A stretch of DNA of 64,000 nucleotides, from positions 5,867,001-5,931,000 of the forward strand of contig CANUEZ040000168.1 of NCBI GenBank assembly GCA_948099385.1, read 5' to 3'. The first letter of the stretch is position 1. The number at the start of each line of letters is the position of its first letter. This document shows positions 54,791 through 64,000 of this stretch, piece by piece. The notes beneath the pieces were generated by a model. The model worked only from the letters and a program-made list of their open reading frames with translations, was not told the DNA's origin and did not search any database. The position numbers were made by a program, and so were the translations under genes. The DNA comes from Fasciola hepatica. Taxonomy: Eukaryota; Platyhelminthes; Trematoda; Plagiorchiida; Fasciolidae.

Positions 54791-55167
54791 TGTAACAGCC
54801 GGTCGTGGAAAATCCCCCTTTTTCCCTCGCGATTCAGTGTTTTTCCCAACATCACTCATTTCCATACACTATTGACTTGTCTTTACGAACTGGTTGTTTT
54901 TCTGGACCAATTGTTGTTTGTTCGCGCCCAGAGCGCTATTTTGGCACATGCTTGTTCAGGACCTGCGTGACGCACGTGCTGTCTGCTCACACGCTGCAAT
55001 TCGGTTTCTCGTTGTTGAGTCTTTGTGATCGTATTATTGAGGTTTGTATATTGTTTATGTCATTGTTTATTTTAATAATCTAGTATCGTAGAATATCACG
55101 GATAATCGTCTTCTGATTTCGGGATCCGTTGCAAATTTGGCTACGCATTGCTCAAACGTTCGTAACA
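54791..55167 (+). repeat. BEL1 3' LTR
   Basis: 377 bp, TGTAACAG to CGTAACA. It differs from the 5' LTR by one T in a homopolymer, one C/T and two changes in the last seven bases. Confidence 0.93.
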
Positions 55168-55172
55168 AGGGG
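55168..55172. other. BEL1 target-site duplication, right (AGGGG)
   Basis: Repeats 48474-48478. Confidence 0.9.
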
Positions 55173-56720
55173 TATGGTTGATGGGACGGTAATTAGCGAG
55201 TTTGTAGACAGGTCCTTTTTTGTCGTGGAATGATGACTGAACGCTTCCAGTTCAACGGTGCCAAACTAACTTTGAGTGACAAGGTGAATAGGTTCAGTAA
55301 TAAAAGTGGAAGGTCCGATCCACCAATAATGATTGCAGCTGGGGCAACCCGTCTGGTCCAGGATGCGCAGGTGCCTTATAGCGTGAAATGAGCATGGAAA
55401 TAACGTTTACTTCAAAGGTTAGGGTAGATAGGGAAGAGCTGGTAATAGCTAGAGGATTTGGGGGTGCTATATCTAAGGCGGGGGCCATGGAATTGGCGAA
55501 GTAATGGTTGAAGGCCTCAGCGATATCAGAAGGGGAGGTGACCGAAGTTTCATTCGGTAACACAACGTATTGGATCATAGTACCTGTTGCCGAATTCCTA
55601 GATTTGTGTACGAGTGAGAGTTTCAATGCTTTATTGGGATGCCTCAGGGCTTTGGCTTCTTCGTGGCAGAGCTGTTTTTCTTTTAGGTCCCGGATAACAT
55701 CAGTAAGACGCGTTAGCCTTATGAAAAGAGATAAGTCGTGCTTTTGGAGGTAAACTCTTTGCATCTTAAGTACTTTCTTTGGAGGGGGCAAGTTTGGACT
55801 TCCTAAGGGAGGAGTTTTGGGATATTGGGCTAAGTTTCAGGAGGCAGTTTCTCATGTTAAAGTAAAAGTGATCAGCCGCTTGTTGGGGGTCAGCCGTTAG
55901 AAAAAACTGCTCCAATCTTTGTTACGGATGAGATTGGGCAGAGGGTTCCAATTTAAACGGAAGGAATTGTTGACTGGGGTCAGATAGTCTGATGGATAAG
56001 GATGGAATGAAAGATTACCAGCCACTATCCCATGGTCTCTACCCGGGAATTTATTCAGAACGGAAACCGAAAATTGGGGAACGCTGTGGGTGAATATAAG
56101 ATCTAGGATGTTGGCCTTTTAACGTGTTGCACCCAGCCCCCAATGTGAGTATGGGACACAAAGTCTATTAAGTTGGGAGGTGCGGTGAGGTTTCTCTAGG
56201 ATGCTTTAGGCCAGTTAAAATCACCGGCTATGATTTTCGCTGCCGAATGTAGTAGTGAAAGTTAATCAAAGGCTTCAATTAAAGAAGTTAAGTCTGCAAT
56301 AGTAGATGAGGGCGGGCAATAGACACAACCAATGTGCATGACTACAGTTGAGAACCAAATTGTGAGCCATAGAGAATCCGGAATTGAGTCGAGTGTGGCA
56401 TGTCTGATGAAGACTACTGAAAGGGCGTGCTGTAAGTAAACAAGAAACCCACCTCCGCGTCTGTCAATCCTATTTACCCTAAAAACCTTGTACCCTTCAA
56501 GCATAATTTCGCTTGTGCTGGTGCGTTCGGTGAGCCAGGTCTCAGTAATAAAGATGAAGTCAGGACTGGATGTTATGACATAATTTTTCAAGTGATGAAG
56601 CTTATTTAAGATGGACCGCGAGTTCAATAAGATGAATGATAATCCACCCATGTGGAAGTGAGTGTCGGGGTTAGGTAACGTAGGAGAATTGTTGGTCGGA
56701 GGAAGTGCGCGGTGGGGGGT
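55173..56720 (-). pseudogene. CR1-W ORF2, endonuclease and linker (5' part)
   Basis: Minus strand. The frame 56732-56262 carries the endonuclease: GLSFILLNSRSILNKLHHL, FIFITETWLTERTS with the catalytic glutamate, GGGFLVYLQHAL and HIGCVYCPP. After a stop come IIAGDFNWPKAS and further decayed blocks. The frame 55791-55294 is the linker and pre-RT block (HPNKALKLSL, APAHPGPDGLPQL). ANYRPINHTP follows at 55200, broken off by BEL1. The first codons of the frame (MNND) come from antisense BEL2 LTR, so the LINE itself begins near 56720 and is 5'-truncated, lacking ORF1. Confidence 0.85.
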
Positions 56721-56828
56721 GTCATTGTTCATTCAATAATCTAGTATCGTAGAATATCACGGATAATCCCATTTTGATTTCGGGATCCGTTGCAAATTTG
56801 GCTACGCATTGCTCAAACGTTCGTTACA
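56721..56828 (+). repeat. BEL2 5' LTR, right part
   Basis: Matches BEL1 LTR positions 270-377 (GTCATTGTTC to CGTTCGTTACA). Its end GTTACA is the perfect complement of the TGTAAC start, the terminal inverted repeat of intact BEL LTRs. Confidence 0.88.
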
Positions 56829-56870
56829 ATACCCAATAGAACAATTTGGAACGGGGAGAAAACACGCAAA

Positions 56871-57001
56871 ATGCCAAGAAAAGAATCGAAATATTGGATT
56901 CTGGACAGGATGTAATACGGCAAGTCATTGAGGAGGTTTTAGGTACATTTGATTCTTTAGTTAATGTTAGATCGCCTAGTCCTCTCAGTGCTAGTTCATG
57001 T
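56871..57001 (+). pseudogene. BEL2 gag, 5' end
   Basis: Begins ATGCCAAGAAAAG 42 bp after the LTR, as in BEL1. A one-base change of frame near 56890 breaks it (SGQDVIRQVIEEVLGTFDSL and RSPSPLSASSC are read from another frame). It stops at SASSC, where CR1-W' is inserted, and continues at 62342. Confidence 0.85.
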
Positions 57002-59373
57002 TGGCCCACCCTCTTGGCTCCTCCCAATCTTATGGACCTGATCACTAGCATTCATCTTGGCGGCTGGACACAACATATTGTCGAACCTACCAGAAATGGG
57101 AACATACTAGATCTGGTATTTACTCATAACATGCCTCTCATCGACGTGACCGTAACACGAAATTTCCCCGGCAGTGACCATAAAATGGTTATCTGCCATC
57201 TGCCCCTTAGTGGCCCACCTAATCCCGCACACCCCTCCAACAATACATTTCTATGCAGAAATTGGGCCTTGCTAGTCACGCTTATTCGGCAGAAAGACTG
57301 GGGTGATTGTTTTCTCACCCAGGACCCTCAGCATGCTGCGAATATTTTCTACTCCTTCTTTTCAGACTGTCTGGAAAAGTTGTCCAATACTGCCTAGGCT
57401 GTACCTAAAAAAAGGTCGCCTGTCTCGCCACTCCATAATAAGTACCATAAACTTCTCAAACAACTACATAATTCCAACGACTTTTCACTTTTTATTCGTC
57501 TAAACCGCCTCTCCACACTTATTCAACGACAAGATAATACGCGACTTCGTGACCAAGAAGCTAAGGCTTTGAGTCATCCTAACAAGTCGCAACTTCTTTC
57601 TATGTTGCATATGTCTAGAAACGCTGATGTTAAGGCCGACTTCCAACTTCTGATTCTGGATAATAACTCATCTATCACCTCCCCACCTCGTATAGTCGAA
57701 GCCTTCAATGCATTCTTTGCTTCAGCCATGCCTCCAGCTACTGTCATTGCCCCGCCCCCATCTTCATCACTTACCGACTCTGTCCGTTCTACGATACCCT
57801 TCGATGCCAGGAGTATTTCTAAGCTACTATCCAATAGCAAACCCTCCCTTCGATTAGGCCCCGATGGCTTATCACCAATTGCACTCGTCAATGGTGGACC
57901 GGATCTCCCCCTGTTGTTGCTTAACCTTTTCACTCTTTCACTTAATGGTAGCACCGTACCTGCTAACCGGAAGCGCTCGGTAATCGTTCCCATTCATAAA
58001 AAGGGACCTTTAAATGAGGTATCCAATTATCGCCCTATAAACCATACCTCCATCTTATCCAGAATAATGGGAAAATAGTTAAAGATAATATTATTAGCTG
58101 TTTATCAAGCCTCAGTCTTATTAATCACAACCAACATGGATTCCTCCGCTCACGGTCCTGCATGACTTGTCAGTATGATTTTCCGAATCTCGTCACCGAC
58201 CCTGCTGAAAGTGGGAAATCCCTTGTTGTTCTTTATCTTGATTTATCCAAGGCCTTTGATCGTGTACCTCACCCCCACCTTTTAACAAAGCTACGGTCAT
58301 TTGGGATTGTCGATCCACTTCTTTCTTGGTTCTCGTCTTACTTATCTCATCGTCCACAGGTTGTCTTAATTAACGGGCACACCTCTAATCCTGAGCCTGT
58401 TACTAGCGGTGTTATTCAGGGCAGTGTTTTGGGCCCCCTGCTTTTCCTCCTATGTATAAATGATATGTTTCCGACAATACCTAATGGCACGCCGTTTTTG
58501 TTCGCGGACGACATTAAGATAGTCTACACTTTTTCGCCTGGCAACCTCAGTACTACTATCCCTAAAATCTCTGCTGATTTAGCCGCTCTTGATGAATGGT
58601 GCCCAACCTGGGCGATGAAATTCTCCGCCAACAAGTGTATTTTCCTTACTTACAAATGCCAGGTTCCTCCTGGTTCTTTATGCAGTGGCGGTTCACCCAT
58701 CGACAGCCAGCCTTTAGTAAGAGACCTTGGCTTAAGTTATTCTTGCTCTTTCAACTTCTCGGAACATGCTGTCCTCCAAACGGCGAAGGCTAAAAAGTGT
58801 CTTGGTCTTCTGTTCAGATCCTTTCAGTTTAGGCAGAGCATTCTCTACATGTACAAAGTACATGCCAGGCCCCTTCTCGAATATTGTCCCCTAATCTTCA
58901 CTAGCATGAGAAAATCCGACAGGATTATTATCGAATGTATTTGAAGAAGATTCACAAAACAGCTTATCGGTTGGTCGTCCAACTCAGACTACAGGGAACG
59001 ATGCTTATCTCTCAAAATCGAACCACTATGGCTTCGTCGCATCAAGCTAAATTTGATATTTCTGTATATGCTATTGACTAAGCAGTCCTATTCCTCCAAC
59101 CAGTTGTGCTTCTCCCCGGATACTAGATATTCACTCCGTAATAGACAGTATACTATTACCACACCCTCCGCGAGGACTGTTCTGCGCTCTAAGTTCTCTC
59201 TCTTCGCGTACTTCAGAATCTGGAATAAATTTCCCTTGCACATCAGATCTTCTCGGTCAAAGTATGCATTCGTGCATGCTTTTGATAAATTCCTTTCTGT
59301 CCCAACTGTTTTGCGCTTATTCAACGTTCACGTAACCGAAAGTCAAGCTTACGAGATAGGCCTCGACTTTTAA
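57002..59373 (+). pseudogene. CR1-W' ORF2: partial endonuclease and RT
   Basis: Starts in the C-terminal half of the endonuclease (LGGWTQHIVEPTRNGNILDL, FPGSDHKMVICHL). The frame 57569-58078 contains the linker and pre-RT block (SLRLGPDGLSPIALVNGG, SVIVPIHKKGPLNEVSNYRP). After a frameshift near 58078 the frame 58162-58944 has RSRSCMTCQYDFPNL upstream, YLDLSKAFDRVPHPHLLTK, SGVIQGSVLGPLLFLL, FLFADDIKIVYTF and ANKCIFLTYK. One stop at 58942 precedes RRFTKQLIGWSSNSDY; the C-terminus (EPLWLRRIKLNLIFLYM, FRIWNKFPLHIRSS) ends GLDF at 59373. The RT catalytic motifs are intact, but stops make it inactive. Confidence 0.88.
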
Positions 59374-59736
59374 GCCATTGCTGTGCTTTCTCTCTTTACC
59401 TTACCTTCCGAAATAACCTCACCGCTTTTAAAATTCTGATTGCTTTGTTTGACCGCTTCTCCTAGACTTCGCCATCGACATATGTAAGCATGTCTGCGTC
59501 CACTAACTGTTTTTCCATTCCAACTTATAGGATCCTGCCAATTCAACTTTGAATTAAATCCTTCCAGATGCGCTCGCATATTTAGAAACCACCGTATTAC
59601 TCCCAACAGGTTGTCAATATATCTCACCCGATCCACGATTAATTAACTTCATTTAGTTATAACGCGTCTGCGGCCCTGAAACCAACCTCAACAACGCTAT
59701 AAAAACTGCTTCAGTATCCAACCCCTGGTCGGCTTT

Positions 59737-59868
59737 ATATATATATATGTATATATACATATATATACATATATATATATGTATGTATATATATACATAT
59801 TTATATATGTATATATATACATATATATATGTATATATATACATATACGTACATGTATATATATATCT
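59737..59868. repeat. TA-rich microsatellite
   Basis: About 130 bp of alternating TA with regular GTATATATAC units, strongly self-complementary. Confidence 0.93.
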
Positions 59869-60435
59869 ATTCACTACTGTCCTTTAATTATTAACACAAG
59901 CATGGTGAGTAACTCAATGCTCCTCGACATCTCTTAGCTTACAATGCCTCTCTTCCGCACCAGGTCCCACCACTCATACTTCGCTCACCACCTCTGCGAT
60001 TTCGAACTGGAAAATCCAGTCTGATTCATCGCACTTAGCGTGACTCACTAACTGAACTCAATACTCAGTTATGACGTTACCATTTCTGCTCCCACCCTAT
60101 CCCCCAGCTAAGGTTCTTCTGTGATTTCATACCGAACTTAGTCTTTACTCCTGCTCAATGACCACTCTAGGCGAAATACTAACTTTCCCATTGAAAGTTT
60201 TAGCCACACTTAGGCGTTTCCCTTTTAGTCTCACGTTTCATGGCCTCAATGTGCCTTAGGGATGCGCTGCACCGATGAGCCCGTGCCTTACTTTCGTTCT
60301 TCTTTTCGTTAACCGTTGATCCTCAGCTGGGCTATACCCAGACTGTGTCTCTCTATCTCACTTTCCCTGCCAGTGTTTTGCGTCCAACCGCTTTCGCATG
60401 ACCCGTCTGATGATCGCACCCACGTATACAGCAAT

Positions 60436-60487
60436 ATATATTTATATACATATACATATACATATATATATATACATATATACATAC

Positions 60488-60519
<32 letters not shown>

Positions 60520-60530
60520 GTACATATACC
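60436..60530. repeat. TA-rich microsatellite
   Basis: TATACA and TATG units over about 95 bp. Confidence 0.93.
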
Positions 60531-62341
60531 TTGGGTATGCTCCACTCACTTTTGCCCCCCTTCCTAACTAGATTGTGCCATTTTACAACATAATTTGCAC
60601 ATATATAAATACAACCGTTCCGTCATTTAGCGATGGGTGCTCGCTCTCACTTAATATCTGGCTCAGGCTAGAACTCAGCAGTCCCATCCTGTTGTTTTTG
60701 CGCCTTTCTCGTACACTGGAGCCTTGCTGCACGGATTACCATTCCTTAGTAACTAGGCTTTAATACTGTGTGCATATGCTCATGGTAAGTTAAGACCCCA
60801 TTCCAACCGGAATCCGTATGCCTCTGATTTCTCTTGACCCTGCGGGATACCAGCACGTGTGCTTCCACATGAAAAATCCTCTCCTTAACACTCAGTGTTT
60901 TTCTCCCTTTTTACTGTTTGCAGTCCTCAACCACAGCTGGTGAACTGACCAGACTGTTATCTTCCTATTTTCTTATTCTTCTTTCAGACCATACCCTCTA
61001 CTATTATTTTATTCCTGGTTCCCAAACGGACACCCTCTCCTCATCCACCGCCCACCTGATATCGCCCTAAATCTCTACTATCACCCAACTACGCTAGAAA
61101 GCTACCAGTCTCCGTCTAGGGATCCCTAATAAACCGGTCCACTAGCCAAACGATAACTAATTGTTCAGATAACAAAATGTTCATTTTCTTGCTTCCATAA
61201 AAACGATAATCATAACCCACAGCTGGAACACTCGCCAGACTGCTGCACTCCTGATCTCTTCCAGATTGCATTGGTTACTTGGGTAGCCATCGGCCAAGTC
61301 GACGTTTGTTCCGGATTACCGTAAGGACTGGACGATTTGATTAATGGTTCAAACCTATACTCTCGCCTGCTGACGTTACATGGGGCACCATACACGGATT
61401 AACAAAACCTCATGAAAGTCTCACCGGTTCGCAGAGATGGTTCCTGACACCAACCATCAACACACGCTCAACGTCTATTCCCTAATAATCCAACCCAACA
61501 GTTCAATTCTTTCCGCGTTGCAGTACGAAACCAATGACTGGAACCCAGCCGTTTTTACCTGCTACCCTCAACATTCTACCTGCCACCATCTGCAACCAAG
61601 GTCTTTAAGGAACAGAATACCAGCCATCTGCAGCCAACCATAATTTGGGTAACAATTTTCTATCACATACAAAAAAAAGTACACACTTCCAACTTCTGCC
61701 TAGCCGAATCATTGACGTTTGTCTCCACAAATCCGTTTCATTGACGGCTTTTCTTTAAAAGTCCGTCAAACGTTCATACACCATTCATGCTCTTCAAAAG
61801 TTCACTGAAGTCCCTGCGAAGCTTTACGCCTTCATTTGAATTTCCATATGACACTGTAATAACCTGCACAAAAGGTCCGTTTTATTATCATCTTTGACTC
61901 ACTTGCCTTTATTTCACATGTTTCCTCCACAATTAGTTACCCAAAGCCGGATCAGTTTCCAATATTCCGCTGGTATCTCTGACTGCACGTTGAAAGCCCC
62001 ATGCTTGCTTTACTTCTAACAATGTTCTTTGGCATCTCCTCCGCCCGATTACTCGTTAGTGACCGTCCAACTGTCGCTTATATCAGCAATCGCACTACTG
62101 CCCAGCTATCCACACCGCCCCCAGCGATTTCGAAACCGATTCGGAATTCGCGCCTCAACCATTACCACTTTTGTTCACTCAAACACTACATGATTTTACT
62201 GGTGTGTTTCGGTTGCTGTGTGATTTATAAATTTAGAATTTGTGAATACCTCACATTGACATGTACTGCTGTACACTCTGATCTTGCCTTGTGCATGTTT
62301 ATTGACCACGGTCAAGAAATATACTATACTATACTAAAGTG

Positions 62342-63704
62342 TGTGTTACTGAGGGCAGTATGGATTGTAAGGAGGTTGATCTATATAGGCTGAGAATAAT
62401 AGACCTAGAACAACAACTATTATCGGCTAGACAACAGGCCCAGGAAGCAGAAAAGAGGTGTATACAGAAAGAGCGTGAACATGAGACCAGCGACTTCGAC
62501 ACTACCGATAGATCAGGGTGCAATAAAATAGGGAACCCCATGCCGGTCGCCGACTACAAAGCACCAGTGATCGACTTGCCAAGAGTGGAACTAACGGTTT
62601 TCGACGGGCGATCTGGACACTACTGCAAGTTTGTCAAGCAGTTCGAGACGTTCGCCGAAAATAAGGTAACCGACCCCGGGCAAAGGCTTCTCTACCTGAC
62701 TTACTACCGCCGAGGCCGAGCAAGAGAAGCTATCGATGGGTTTACCATGCTAGACCCAGAACAAGGCTACACAAGGGCAAGGAAGATTCTAAGGGACTTG
62801 TTTGGCCAACCTTTCAAAGTAGCCCGTAACCTAATAGAGGGCGTGATGGTAGAGGCAAAAAGAACCAAGGGCGACGTCTACACCATGGCCGACCTGGTGA
62901 TTAAGATGCAAAACTGCTCAATAGCCCTCGACCATTTAGGTTACAGGGCTGACCTAGATGCCATGCACACTTTGGAAAACATAGTCCGTCTACTCTCTCC
63001 CGAACTACAGGGTCGGTGGGCGGAAGAAGCTGAACGGATAAGCCGAAGCGACAGAGAAGCCAACTTCTAACTCCTGACCGAATACTTGGACAGGCAAACA
63101 AAGATAGCTGACAGCAGGTTCGGCCGACTCATCCGGGACAGCAACCGAGCAAACAAGCCCAGTATTAGCCAAGTCCAAACCCCTGCACGGGAACATCCAA
63201 AGTACCAGCCTTGGACCAATACACATGTCATTCCACGAGATGATACGGCGCAACCAAATTGCAGATCTTGTGGTACTAGTCATGGCCTACCAGAATGCCC
63301 CAAGTTCGGCAACGCCACAATAGACGAACGGTGGGGAATGGCGAGGATGACAGGAGCATGTTTTATCTGTCTCAACACCACGCACCGGGCAGCAGCCTGT
63401 AGGACAAGGAACCGATATGGTTTCGAGGGCTGCACGGGCAGACACCATCGGCTGCTGCATCAGGCGAGAGTAACCATATCCGAGGTGAGTAACAAACCCA
63501 GCGGTATTTGTTCAACGTCACGATCTGCCAGTAAACCGGTACGTTTAGGCGTAGTTGCCGTGGGAGTAACGACCCCAACTGGGATAGTCAAAGCGTTGGC
63601 TTTCGTAGACAGTGGATCTGACACCATTCTGGTGAAGGAGCGGTTTGCCGACAAACACCAACTGGCTAAATGTGCGACGTCGTTGGCAGTGAGCACGGTG
63701 GGCG
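62342..63704 (+). pseudogene. BEL2 gag and protease start
   Basis: Continues the gag broken at 57001: CVTEGSMDCKEVDLYRLRI is collinear with the BEL1 residues after SASSC. The DUF1759-like region, zinc knuckles (CRSCGTSHGLPEC, CFICLNTTHRAAAC) and the protease start (FVDSGSDTILV) are present. A TAA at 63068-63070 interrupts the frame after REANF. Nucleotide identity to BEL1 is low in the first 300 bp and very high from about 62680 on. Homology ends at 63704, where an inverted BEL LTR begins. Confidence 0.9.
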
Positions 63705-64000
63705 TGCAACGAACGTTTGAGCAATGCGTAGCCAAATTCGCAACGGATCCCGAAATCAAAAGACGATTATCCGTGATATTTTACGATACTAGTTTATTAC
63801 ATGAACAATGACAAAAAATATACAAACCTCAATAATACGATCACAAGGACTCAACAACGAGAAACCGAATAGCAGCGTGTGAGTAAACAGCACGTGCGTC
63901 ACGCAGGTCCTGAACAAGGATGTGCCAAAGTAGCGCTCTGGACGCGAACAAACAACAATTAATCCGGAAAAACGACCAGTTCGTAAAGACAAGTCAACAG
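63705..64000 (-). repeat. BEL LTR, minus strand, running off the window
   Basis: Starts TGCAACGAACGTTTGAG, the reverse complement of the LTR 3' end, and matches 296 bp of the BEL LTR to the window edge. It is either a solo LTR or the 3' LTR of another BEL element inserted into the BEL2 protease in the opposite orientation. Confidence 0.85.

Larger units (their letters stand above)
48479..55167 (+). mobile_element. BEL1, full-length BEL/Pao LTR retrotransposon
   Basis: 6,689 bp with two LTRs, internal gag-pro-RT-RNase H-integrase in BEL order and a 5-bp target duplication. It is inserted in the RT gene of CR1-W, in the opposite orientation. The LTRs differ by three substitutions and one single-base indel, so it is a young insertion. 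Its coding region is interrupted by three single-nucleotide frame changes (near 50390, 51000 and 51795). Confidence 0.95.
57002..62341 (+). mobile_element. CR1-W', CR1-like LINE inserted in BEL2 gag
   Basis: A 5.3-kb plus-strand copy of the CR1-W family, starting within the endonuclease and ending in a short ACTAT-repeat tail at 62320-62337. A TGT trinucleotide occurs at both edges (56999-57001 and 62342-62344). Without it, the BEL2 gag reading is continuous. Length and layout, with a long 3' UTR, equal those of CR1-W once BEL1 is removed. Confidence 0.85.
59374..62341 (+). mobile_element. CR1-W' 3' UTR with TA-rich microsatellites
   Basis: About 3.0 kb of non-coding, pyrimidine-rich sequence between the ORF2 stop and the gag junction. 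It includes TA/TATG/TACA microsatellites at 59737-59868 and 60436-60530. Blocks shared with the CR1-W 3' UTR support that it belongs to the LINE. No open frame longer than 130 codons is present. Confidence 0.65.

Noticed and set aside
1..64000. CRISPR array, bacterial operon, prophage or defence system
   Set aside because: No regularly spaced repeats, ribosome-binding-site-led gene strings or prokaryotic genes are present. All coding signal is eukaryotic retroelement.

Overview
This 64-kb window looks like eukaryotic intergenic DNA built almost wholly from transposable elements (TEs). I found no host protein gene, no working tRNA or rRNA gene, no CRISPR array and no bacterial-type operon. The families present are CR1-like, RTE-like and other non-LTR retrotransposons (LINEs), BEL/Pao and Ty3/Gypsy LTR retrotransposons, a Penelope-like GIY-YIG fragment and tRNA-derived SINE-like repeats. 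This mix, at roughly even base composition, is typical of parasitic flatworms. A large-genome tapeworm or a fluke is my best inference, but nothing here fixes the species. Element names (RTE-A, RTE-B, LINE-S, CR1-A, CR1-Z, CR1-X1, CR1-X2, CR1-V, CR1-W, BEL0, BEL1, BEL2) are local labels only.

Layout. 1-6 kb: decayed LINE scraps and a Gypsy reverse-transcriptase (RT) relic. 6.9-10.3 kb: a near full-length but broken RTE-like LINE (RTE-A, minus). 10.3-14 kb: LINE-S pieces, a Penelope-like GIY-YIG relic and two copies of a SINE. 15.3-15.6 kb: two tRNA-Thr-like repeats forming a 111-bp inverted repeat. 17.0-18.6 kb: a Gypsy integrase split by an RTE-A insertion. 18.6-20.9 kb: RTE-B (plus). 22.9-39 kb: a run of CR1-like LINEs, all on the minus strand. 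It includes CR1-A, with an intact 937-aa endonuclease/RT ORF2 coupled to ORF1 by an ATGA overlap, and CR1-X1, whose ORF1 carries a PHD finger. 39-44.2 kb: a decayed minus-strand BEL/Pao element (BEL0).

44.2-64 kb is a nest. An older plus-strand BEL/Pao element (BEL2) has its 5' LTR split by a CR1-like LINE (CR1-W, minus). Its gag gene is split by a second LINE of the same family (CR1-W', plus). CR1-W is in turn split by a younger full-length BEL/Pao element (BEL1, 48479-55167) with 99% identical LTRs and a 5-bp AGGGG target-site duplication. BEL2 is finally cut at its protease by a minus-strand BEL LTR that runs off the window.

How the parts work: CR1 and RTE elements encode an endonuclease plus RT that copy their own RNA into nicked DNA. 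BEL/Pao encodes Gag, protease, RT, RNase H and integrase between LTRs. SINEs depend on LINE enzymes. Only CR1-A ORF2 looks intact. BEL1 is young but has three reading-frame breaks. No new cellular system was found; the most informative content is the insertion history and several unusual element structures.
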